DNA of 64,000 nucleotides from Phytophthora quininea (Eukaryota > Oomycota > Peronosporomycetes > Peronosporales > Peronosporaceae): contig JAAVTG010000519.1 in NCBI GenBank assembly GCA_011947345.1, positions 310,001-374,000 of the forward strand, in the 5' to 3' direction. Below, piece after piece: positions 22,643 to 32,900 of the stretch. The position numbers and the translations under genes are program-made. The notes beneath the pieces are model-generated. The model was not told the DNA's origin. It saw nothing but the letters and a program-made list of their open reading frames with translations, and made no database searches. Positions within the stretch are counted from its first letter, which is position 1, and the number at the start of each line of letters is the position of its first letter.

Positions 22643-24137
22643 ATGATGGCCGAGCAGACTATCGAAGTGGTCTACCACGAGTTTCCTGAGCAGCAGAAGA
22701 TCACGGATACGAAGAATGAACCAAGCATGGAGGGTCAGTCGAAAGAGGGATACCAAGGTTTTGGGTCTCTTGTCAAGCGAGTTGCTCAACTGATCGTGCT
22801 GCACGGCTTGAACATCCCTTGGACATCCTGGTAGTGGAGTTTTCTTCGTCGCGGTGATGGTGGCGCTGTTCGTAACGGCGCTCTTCTGTGTGATTGGTAC
22901 GGCGGTGATTATGCGGTTGGTGTTGGCTGCTATGGGCACCATGCGCTCGCGGGTGCTTCGGATTCTCGGGTGGGTTCTCGTGTCGCTCGCCTACTGTTCG
23001 CTATTCATGCTGCTGCCCAACAAAATAGCGGTCATCCTTGACTTCATTTTATTGACGTCCATGTTCCCCATACGCTTTGCATAGCCCCTTGGATACCAGT
23101 TCGGTCTTCAGACCGTGCGAGTACGATACCACTTCACTGCTAAGTACTTTAAAGATTTTGTTTTCGACTCGCAACGTTTTCTACTTCTTTCAATCTGTCG
23201 TAAATGATTCTAATGTTGATTGGTTTTCACCACGAAAGTTCGTTGCCATCACTCAATTTTCGACGGACAGCTTTTGATCCATCGTTCACAAACTCTCGAT
23301 ACACCCTCCCGCCATGAAGACCAAGTCACGCGACCAGATAAGTTAAATTGCTGGAAACCTCTTCACTTGGAAAGCCGTGGTGTGCGAACTTCCTGTCCAA
23401 GTCGAAAGCCGGTTGCTCAAGGGTAGCCTCAGTAGCCAAGCAAGTCAGGATATTGGTTATCTTCCACGTGTTGAGGATTCGTGTGGCTGTCTCTGGAGTT
23501 TGCTACGTAGCCGTGGTGCCGGATGACGATTGCATTGGTACCTTGTTTCTTCGAGGCGAGTGCGATCGTGGCGAGTATCGTGACTGTCAAGCGATACTTG
23601 CCACCATGGGAGTGGCTGCAGATTCTCTGATCGGTCTTTGCGGCTGTGGTCCTTTAGGGGCTTTCTGGACAGACATCAGCGTCGGTCGCCTCGTTCGTTT
23701 TCAGCGTTCTGGGCGATATTATCCTGTACGGGCTCGTGACGGCATATGCCCATGTTGCCAAACTCGTGAATGCTTTGACATCGTCACATTCGCGGGGTTA
23801 ATGGATCACATCCTTTTCCGACGGGAATTCCGTCGTAAACTTCATGCTTTCACACATTCCGCTGACAGAGCGAATGTGGACTCTGGTCTTGTACATTGCC
23901 ATCCCAAAGGGGATTGTAGGTGCATTTAGTGCCTTGGCCGTGTTTCTCACAGTCTTCGAGTCGATCGTCGTGATCGCCACATTCGGAAATGACTATCTCA
24001 TCGGCGATTGGCATGCTCAAAAACACCCATGGAGTTTCGTCGAGACCATGCTGGCGTACTGGATTCGTGGTACAGCGTTGTCATTCCCAACAGTGGACCT
24101 TTCTGTTCTTCTCACCACTTTGGACATCAAACGTTGA
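22643..24137 (+). pseudogene. Decayed copy of the multi-pass membrane protein family
   Basis: Plus-strand fragments align in order with the intact gene at 47.6-48.6 kb. First a Gly/Ser leader and VKRVAQLIVLHGLNI (22.75 kb), matching KVGQLLLFHVLNV. Then hydrophobic helices at 22854-23084. After a disordered stretch come LSHIPLTERMWTLVLYIAIPKGIVG and ATFGNDYLIGDWHAQKHPW (23.85-24.03 kb), matching ITLTRRVWSLVFYYAVPKVIVG and CTLGNDPFVGSWVDVHDHPW. Several in-frame stops and shifts separate these blocks, more than the one-base slips seen elsewhere, so this copy looks dead. It is the most diverged of the three copies in the window. Confidence 0.7.
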
Positions 24138-24415
24138 GACTGGCGAGGGGGTTCCAGCTCAAGATATCTACTCGCAATCCAAAGCCTCTTCGACATGAAG
24201 GATTTCACGGCAGCAGATCTTGATTCCCTCCAATCCATCGAGTGTCCGTTGAACGAAAGCGAAGATCTTGCAACCCCCGTGTACCGAAAACCATGCATTG
24301 TTTTTTTGTTAGTTATATCTGTCGAGCATATCTACCCTCCAAGATCTCTTCGACTTTGCAGTGTACATCCATCGCCATGCATCACGCATACAACACAGAG
24401 ACCTCCTCTCTGCGC

Positions 24416-24802
24416 TCACATCTTGGTCTGCTCAATGACCTCGTCCACGGGGGTCCACTCGGGGAAGACCGAGGCCTCCGAGAAGTGGTGGGTGGCCACG
24501 TCCGTCAGCTCCTCTTCGGCCAGCGCGTGGGCGTCCATGATGGGCTCGGGCACCTTGATGCGCGGCATGGCCTGGCCCAGCAGCGTGTCCTCCATGGGGA
24601 GAACTCGGGGAAGGTCGAGGCCTCCGAAAAGTGGCTGGACGCCACCTCCTCCAGCGTGCCCGGCAGGTCCAGCTGCGCCATGGTGGCGGCAGCGTTGAGG
24701 CTCGTGAGCGACGGCTTGGCGGTCTCCATCGCCAGGAAGCGCGTCTGGGTGAGCGCGCGCGATGACGCGCTTCAGAGCGGGCGTTCGGGCGGCACGCAGC
24801 AT
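24416..24802 (-). CDS. Small probable mitochondrial protein with internal repeat
   Basis: Start ATG 24802. The N-terminus (MLRAARTPALKRVIARA) is Arg/Ala-rich without acidic residues, like a mitochondrial presequence. The body contains two related units: HFSEASTFPEFSP and HFSEASVFPEWTP, each followed by an acidic (M/V)(E/D)-rich segment. The end is VIEQTKM. Two slips break the frame: a lost GC unit in the GC run near 24758 and a lost C at the C4 run near 24595. About 130 residues when read through. I do not recognise the family. Confidence 0.55.
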   Translation of the reverse strand: MLRAARTPALKRVIARAHPDALPGDGDRQAVAHEPQRCRHHGAAGPAGHAGGGGVQPLFGGLDLPRVLPMEDTLLGQAMPRIKVPEPIMDAHALAEEELTDVATHHFSEASVFPEWTPVDEVIEQTKM

Positions 24803-25156
24803 CTTCGTGGGGGCTTCTTGGGCTTCTTGTGCTTGGCTTGCGGCTTGGACGGCGAATTCGAGTGAGTTTTAAAGGGCGCCTCTTGGAACTTCAAGATCGA
24901 TTGTCGCACGTCTATGCGCCGGTCGATCTTGATGCGAGCCCTTCCAGAAGCTGGGGCTTCTTGGGGCTCGATGAAGGCGCTGTGGCGAGGCTCCCGGCAC
25001 GTGAAGACATCGATTGCTCGGGGGCGGAGAAGGCTAGACATGCAGTGATTACTGCGGCGGTACATGCGCTATGGACGTGAAGACTTCAACTTGACCAAGA
25101 AGACCAATCGGCTCGCGATTTGCGCCTGGCTGGCCTTCTTTCAGCACCAAGAGCCC
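24803..25156. other. Spacer without recognisable gene
   Basis: A Lys/Pro-rich minus-strand frame overlaps part of it but shows no domain. Likely 5' flank of the small mitochondrial gene up to the border of the inverted duplication. Confidence 0.45.
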
Positions 25157-25808
25157 TTTCCAGAGGGGCCTTGTGCCCTTAGTGACCTTGCTGACGATGA
25201 GGCAGATGGAGATGGCGAGTCAGCACATGACGGAAGCCAACCACATCTGCTCGTTTGTGAAGACAGCGCACGTGCAGCTTTTCCAATTATATTTGGAGGA
25301 GTTGGAGCAGATCGTAGAGCGCCACAGCATTGAAGACCGGACCCTGACTCATGAGAGCTTTCTGAGAGAGTGTCAAGGGCGGAAATACGCGCCACTTTGC
25401 TTCACCCAAGTCTGTCTGCCATTCATTCGTCTGTTGTATTTGCTGGGCAACAAATTCCAAGACATTATCTACGAGAAGGCGTTCCAGGAGACCGTGGAGT
25501 ATGTCGATGCGTTGATCACTGCGTGGCTGGAGCAGGAGCCGAGGGATCGTATTCAAACAAACGACTCTAGTCTCGACTCGGAGCTGTGCTTCCGGTTCAT
25601 GCGAGAAGAAGTGGCGAGACTTCATCAGATGATTCGTCGGGGCGAACGCAGCATCCAGCGAGCTGCGGGTTTGAAAAGGAAGGCTGAGAATGCCCGGCGA
25701 TACGGTAGAGACCCTAACAGCCCCACAGCCGAGACTTGGGATGTTCTTGACGTAGGGATTCCAGGAGAGGCGGTTTTCGCCGACGGTAATGTCGGTCCTC
25801 GCCACGAC
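25157..25808 (+). repeat. Inverted duplication, arm 2 (ZNFX1-like fragment)
   Basis: Reverse-complement copy of 21143-21796. It encodes an open frame continuing MRQMEM.SQHMTEANHIC and SFLRECQGRKYAPLCF, the same protein segment as the ZNFX1-like gene. Left border near 25157 (TTTCCAGAGGGG), right border near 25808 (CTCGCCACGACA), after which the two sequences diverge. There is no helicase part, start or zinc finger, so it is not a gene by itself. If transcribed from the plus strand it is sense ZNFX1-like RNA. If read from the minus strand it is antisense. Confidence 0.9.
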
Positions 25809-26038
25809 AGGGAACTACACTGCGTTGGCGCCATCTCGCCTGAAGGCATCAATGAAGCTGCCGAAGAAGCTCGAATTAGTCCGCCTGCTTCATGTGGTCG
25901 TGGACGCTCGAGCTCGGGTATTTTCGGCCTCTTTATTCACCATGCTGCTGTAACGGGCAGCGTGTCCTGACTTAGCACTTGGAGACTGGCCAAGCCGAGT
26001 GGCAGCACGCGAGGAGGTCGCAGCAGTGTCCGTCCAAG

Positions 26039-26888
26039 ATGCCTCAGGCGATCAACGAGCTCGACGTGGACTTTGAGGCCCGGGTACAACGCGCTACAAT
26101 TGCTGGTGAAATCATATACCAAAGTGGAAAGTAATTTCGTACTTGCTTGCATCGTAGATCCAAGAGATCAAGCGGTTGATTTCGTCATCTAACGATGCCG
26201 AGCGACGCACGGCACTGGAAGATCAGCTACGCGAATTGGAACTCGCGAGGATTCAGGACGAACAAGACCAGCAGCAACCAGTTGAGTTCTTACCTGCCGC
26301 CAGGAGGAAGAGCTTTCGACCGGTCAGTGCGAAGCCTCGCATGTCGGCGCTGACGCCGCTGGCGGAGGATGCAGAGGTTGTCTCCTCGTCCTTTCACGGC
26401 CTGGAAGCCCACCGTCTGGATGATGGGGTCTGTCGCTCATTGCCGACGTTTTCAGCAGCTCCTTCGACGAAAACTACGGCCCTACGAACGTGATTGCGAA
26501 CGACAGTCGTACGCTGTGGGTTTCCAATGGCATGTTCCCGCAGTTCATTCGCCTATTGCTGCGGGAGCCCAAACGAGTTGCGGCCATTGAGGTTACATGT
26601 AGACACATCGAGAAGATGAAGCTGCGAATTTCGCAGACTCGCAGCGCAGCCGTTAGCCGCATGGCGGTCTCTGGAGAACTCGACGTTAGCGCAGCAGACA
26701 GTGGGAAACTTAACACACATCGCTTTACGTTGACACCGAGACATGGTGCGGAATCAAAAGAAGCGGATGACATGGAAAACGCCGAGCCGATAGTCGAGGC
26801 GATTCAGATAGACGTAGAAAGCGGCTACAGCGATTTTGTCTGCATATACTCCGTCCGCTTGCGTCTCTCGGAGGACACAACGAACTAA
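26039..26888 (+). CDS. IFT25/HSPB11-like protein with N-terminal extension
   Basis: Exon 1 is 26039-26083 (MPQAINELDVDFEAR), the intron 26084-26157, and exon 2 runs to TAA/stop at 26888. Residues about 15-55 form a charged helix (EDQLRELELARIQDEQ). The C-terminal ~130 residues match the galactose-binding-like jelly roll of IFT25/HSPB11: SSSFDENYGPTNVIA, TLWVSNGMFPQFIRL (compare TFWTTTGMFPQEFII in human) and a final strand with SGYSDFVCIYSVRL. A one-base slip at about 26440 joins the two frames. IFT25 is part of IFT-B and works with IFT27 in flagella; oomycete zoospores are flagellated. The N-terminal helix is additional to the animal protein. It ends 95 bp from the convergent RdRP gene. Confidence 0.68.
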
Positions 26889-26982
26889 GCACCAAACAAT
26901 TTTAACCACGTCATCCAACATACAATAACTCCAACCATCGCAAGTACCTTGTGTCGAGCCATTCGTGTCGACTTTATTCCAT

Positions 26983-29900
26983 TCACTCCTCCGGCAACGC
27001 CATGTCTGCCTGGTTGCGCAAGAAATCCACGAACCGCATCCCCGTGTCCAAAAACTCGCAGGCGAAACCTGGCAGTAAACGGCGCTCCGGCGTAAGTGGC
27101 GGCATGCGGAACTCAGCTTCCATTTTGTCCCGCACACTTAGAAAGCCGTCAGCAGGATTGCGGTCGGGAATTCCGAACTCGCGGATGCGCATCAGGGAGA
27201 ATCGCGTCTCCGTCTGTGGGTTGTAATACGTAGCGCCGCGAACACGCCGCACCGTTGCGATGCACGAAGGAGTCTCGCCAGCGTCTAGCAAATGTCGACT
27301 AATGCGTACGTTGTCCCGCCTGTCATCGCAAAACTCAATCACGCCCCGACCATCGGGAGCTTTACGACAGCACTCGTCCAGCTTTTTGTAAAGCGGATCG
27401 GTCACAGGTAACTCTTCCGTCGTGGAAACGTAGAAGCGGACGTCAGGTGTCGAGTCCATCCTGTGAGCTTCTTCATCCATTTCCTGGCGCATCTTGAGCG
27501 TCGTGCTAAACCACCGCGACGGTCGAGTGGAGACTCGAATGAGCTGCAACTCGACTGTCAAACGCACGTTATACTCAAATCCTTGGTAAACGATGGACAC
27601 TTGGTATCCATCAGACTCCTCAATCGGCTTCATCCCCAAGCGCGTATTTGCATACTCTTTTGCCCACGGAGCGTGCTGTTGCTCGATCATCGAGTAGAAC
27701 GAATGAGTGACTCCCTTGTCACCGCGTGCCACCGTATTTGCATTCCGCAAGATCATTCTCGGTCTCCGCTTTCGTCGAGGTCCCCACCGCCTCCACCAGT
27801 GTCGCTATCATACTCGCCATAGTCTTCGTCGTCTTGCCCCCATCCATCTTCCTGTTCTTCCCCAGAGTATTTCCCCATAAAACGCCTGCTTCTCCCTCCT
27901 CCTCGGCATTTTTCGCTTCATCTTCGCCAGCTTCAACTTGGTTCGACATCGCCTTATCTGCCGCTGCTTCGGCACGCTGCTTCTGCTTTGCGGTGAGGAC
28001 CGACTCGTATAGCTCCCGCGCTGTCCGCCCTCGCTCGAACTCATCTTCCAGTTTTTTGATGCTAGCCGACATGATCGTCTCGGCATCGAATGAGCGCGGT
28101 AAGTTAATCAAGTAGTGGTGTCCAAAGCGAATAAAAGCCTTAGCCTGCGCTACACCTGGGTTGAGACGTTCGTAGCGCGACAGCTTGATCATTTGCTGGA
28201 TAAACTTGGCGCAAAGGTTGCTCCAGCGTGCTCGTACCATTGCCGTCCGTTCATAAAGCAGATGAGATGACCCTGATGGAGCTGAATGTTGTTATGCTCG
28301 ACGTGGCGCCCTCCGAAATAGTCTTGGAACCCAATTTTTCACCTTGTGATACCGCTCCCTCGAACAGCACTAAGCTGGATCCTTCGCGGTGAAAGGACCG
28401 ATTCGAACGGTGTGCCATACGAGTCCCTAGCTCTTGCTCAATCTTTTGGAGATGCTCTTCAATTCGTCGCACGGCGTCACCGGATCCTGTAATCTCAGCA
28501 ACATACAGATCGGAACGGAAACAATTTGGATGGAATTTAAACACTAGACGCGCCGTGCTGTCAGCTCGGGTTTCAAACAGAATCTTCCGCGAGAAAAAGT
28601 CCTTGGCTTCGTGGATCCGCGAGCTCAAAGCATGACTAAGCGTAATTTTGCTGGCCTGCTGATCGCGGTTCGTCAGTAAGTATTGGATATCGCCCTTTGC
28701 GATGACCAGCTGATGCAATGCGATATAGCACTCGGATCGAAAAACCGTAATGGCCTCTGCATCCAGCTGCGTGTCGTTTTCAGGGTCGAATGGGTCTGTG
28801 AAACCATAATCGGCTGCTGGTGTGGATAGCTTTGAGTAGAAGTCCAAGAATGAAAGCAGGACGTCAGCAGCCGAAAGCTCCTCAACGTCATGATTTCCTG
28901 ATACTAAACGTGTGAGCAACTTCGTCCAGAAACTAATCTCAGCGTTGATGTCGTTGGTCTTTAAAATGTCAGTCAACGTGATCTCTCCGCCACTAATCGG
29001 CCGGACGAAGTTATGGTCGGTACAAAAACGCAGGAACAGCCAAATGAACCCAATTGGACTGAACATGTTCTGCCCTCCACCCGATCGACGCCGAATCAAC
29101 CCCACACACTTGCCCCACTTCACTAAGAAATACACGCAGGGCCAAAAGAACTTGTATCTCTCCATGTACGTTCGGAACAAACGGGTTTTCACTGGGCCAG
29201 AGGAAAACTTGCACATTTCAACAGACCACTGCTGAAACGAGAACGATAAAAGAGGGACACGAATACCATCTTTAAGTTCGATATTGCCGGCTGAAACCTC
29301 CAGAGTCTTTGCAATAGCTTTGAGCGAACCGTGTCGAGACTTGCAGCGAACCAAAACATCCAAATCCGACTGTTTTTCAAACGTGAGCAGCGCTGAGGAG
29401 CCAAAGAGTACGAGGTCTAGTTCTTTTTCTTCAAACACCCAGGCATCTCAGAGCGCAGTGAACTCACCGCCACCAAACGATCAAAGAAGTCCGACAGCAA
29501 CTCTTCAGTGTTGGTGACAATCTCGGCCAGCATGCAGAGCTGAAGCTTTGGGATCGTTTCCTGATACGGCGCTGATCGCACGGGAGACCACGCTTGGTAA
29601 TGTGTGTTATGAATATTCGAGCGCTTGTTCGTAACAAGGTAGTCGATGGCGATCCACGGAAAACTTATACAACGCGTCGACGCATCCTTGTCATCACAAG
29701 CGACGAAATACATTGCTGCTGCAAACTTCGCTGCTTCGTTTGGCGTGGACACGATGCTGTCGAATTGGGCTCGAAATGAGGCTTGGAGGGTGTAAAAGGA
29801 CTCTTTACATCGTTCCCCAAAGCGGAAGTAGTCGGCTTTATACACGTTTGGTGGCTCCACAATCATTCCTGTAGTGAGCTCCGTTTCCACATGCGCCCCT

Positions 29901-32900
29901 GACATGAGGATTAACGCCCTGAGACGAAGTTTGTACTGACGGTACAAGATTCTTGCCTGATCCACGTAGTCAATAAAGCCGCTCGTTAAAAAGTGATCGT
30001 CTCGAATGGGCATCTGGCTCACACCCTTTGCCGTAGTGGTATCAAATATGGCCTTGCAGCGGCGAAACATCTTACCCAAAACCTTTTTGACGGGTAAGAC
30101 GGCTTCTCTTTGTTTTGCATAAAGTCTGGATAGCTTTTGGGTGCGTGCTTGCGCACAATTTCCAAGTCCGTCTTTGCACGCAGACTATCGACTTGTTTCG
30201 AGCAAATACGAGCGAGCGCCTTTGCCCCTTCGTCGAAAATGCCACCATTCGCTCCATCGCACAAAGCCAAGTGAGCATTTGAAGCAACGCCCAAAATGTC
30301 ATCTTGAATCGAGTGGATATAGAAGTCGATCAAGCCTTCGTCATTAGTGGACTGATAATATTCCTCACCTCCAGCGGTTCCATCCTCCTCCTCATCGAAC
30401 ACCATTGGCTCTTGCACTTTATCTCTCGATGGTATTAGCCGTTTATCCCAAATAACAACAAACATGTCACCGTCCAAATCGCCGCCAGTGCACTCGTCAG
30501 GATGCGGTCGTGGGCCTTTCGTAGGGAAAACAACACAGTCTTTCAAGTGTTTCAACTGATCTGGGACATCGGACCTGCAGCGAAGAACCCGAATATCACC
30601 AGGATGGTGGCAGGGGCTTCGATGGACGGCAACATCGATGTTATCCAGAGCCACAAGCCTATCGGCTCCTGGCTCCTCATCTGTTTCTGAATATTGGACG
30701 AAGATTTCCCCATATTCCAAAGTGTTGGTAAAGTCAGCAACACCCATTAAAGTTCGGCCTTGTGCAATGGGAATGCGTGCACGCATGACAGTATTAGCCA
30801 GACGATAGTGATAAATTGTTGCCGCCATAGAAGAAAGATACTCATCCTCTAAGACTTTTACGCCAAGTTCACGAGCTAGAACGTCAATATGCCACACAGC
30901 AGCTTGTGGTAAAACCGCTTTGAGTTCGAAGAAGGCTCCGGCGTCAGACGCCACAAGCGAGCGAAGGCTGCTCAGAAAGTCCTCCTGCATGTCCATGAAC
31001 ACATCTTCCTCTATCCCAAGATCGTTCAAGATCAACACGCTTTGTCGCGTCAAATAGGCCTCAGATTTCCCCGCCCAAGCAACAATCTCCAGCACATTAT
31101 GGTTGGATTTGAATTTGGACATGCTTTCACGAAGGGTGATGCTGTTTTCTTGGGTTTGGGCTGGAATATCGCGGTCGGACACAACAACGACGCCTTTCGC
31201 GCCACCTAACCGGATCTGGAAAGCTGACGGTGTGTGCGTTAAATTGAGGGACTTTGCAATACTTTCTGCTCCAACTTGAGAAATCTCGCCGCACCCATCC
31301 GTGAACATGTATCTGCCATTTGTTATATCCTCTACCGAGCTGTCAAGAACACGCTGATCCACTTCATAAGTCTCCTTTGTGGAGGAGAACGCTTGCCCAA
31401 GGCGCTTTAAATATTTCGCTGGCGACGTCAAGTGGGACAAATCTCCAATCCAAGATCTAATTTCATGGTGGTCAAGCAGCGTAAAAATTGCACTGCTGTT
31501 GCGAACTTGACTCAAAGAGCAACCAAGAAAGCGAAATCTAACACCACCATTCGCAGCAGGGACTCGAATCCCTTTCTTCAGCACATTCCGAATTCTTTCC
31601 AAAATGGAAAAGGAAGTGTAGTCCAGACGCTTCATGTTTTCATCGCGAAAGTACACGAACATGAAGTTCTCCGCTCCCCATCGACGAAACACGCGGTTGG
31701 CGGGAGCTGGCTCGGGCGGGCAATAAATAATCCGAGATGGCGTCACGATAACCTTGTAGACAGTGGACCCGGAGTCTAGCGATGCATTCGAGCATTATCC
31801 ATTTAGCACTGGGAGTTCTGCCTTCACAAAAGCTGCAAATTGTTCTGTCACGCTGAATTCGTTGGGATGAGGGCGAAACGAGAGCAAAGCTTTTTCCTGC
31901 ACTTTACTGTCGAGTCCGGACAAAATACGATAAAAATCTGGCGTGAAGATTCCATTCGTGAAGAAGCTGCAGTCTGACAGGAGGCACTGCAACGCATACG
32001 ACACGGGTAAATCAAAGTTGTGTCTTTCAGCAGGAGATCTGGCGATATTGTCAATCTGTAAAACGTGGTGTTTATCGTGGCAGCGAAAACAAGTGTTTCA
32101 AGGAGAAGAGTTTACGCGCGATCTGTTTGCACATTCACGACGTGAATCCAGTGTAGCGGGCCGCTACCTCGATCAGTTTTGCTTTTCGAAGTCGACACCC
32201 ACCTCATCCCTCCCAGGAGGCTCGCGCCTTCCAGCCCGTGAGCCAAGCTGGTTAAGTCAATAAGATGATGGTGCTTTGCCCCTAACGTTATCGCGCGGTG
32301 TTGGATCGACGAAACCTTTGTTTCACAGACTTCAATGCCGAGCTTGGAAAAATCGAAGCGTAGTTTCCACAGAAGTGAGCTGAAATTATCCGAACGAGGC
32401 AGGCTCAATCGGTACACCAAAGAGCGCGACTGACATTGTTGACATTGGCGGACATCCTCTACATAGAACGACGGCGGCAATCGAAATGAGAGGTAGACAA
32501 AAGCAGCGTCTTTAGCTGACCTCAAATCAAACCAGACGCGGGGCTCATAAAGCGCGCGCGTCAAATTCTACACGAATGCTCCCAAAGGAAACAACCAGAA
32601 CGCTTGATATCATATCCACCACTCCAGAATTGCCGAAGCTCTCCAACTCCATAAATTCACCGCCGTGGGTCATCACGCCACGTCGGAGACCAACACTACA
32701 AATTCTTTCCTCCTCTGCGGCTCCTCTTCCAGCACTTTCCATATCGCTGTCAAAGCGCACCCAAAACGGCTTTTTCCCCACGAGGAAATCAATCTCAGAG
32801 CACAGGGTGTTGTACGATTGGTAGATATCGTGATCTGGGTGTGCTGCTAACGTGCACAACCCGATCTTCTGATCTGTCATTCGCACTGAGGCAAATGTGC

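Noticed and set aside
25157..25970. Independent gene for a ZNFX1-like fragment (265-codon frame)
   Set aside because: It is an internal slice of the helicase gene without start, catalytic motifs or end. It is better described as a duplication arm.
31558..31571. GGGACTCGAATCCC, tRNA T-arm-like palindrome
   Set aside because: Lies within conserved RdRP coding sequence, with no acceptor stem, D-arm or anticodon arm around it.
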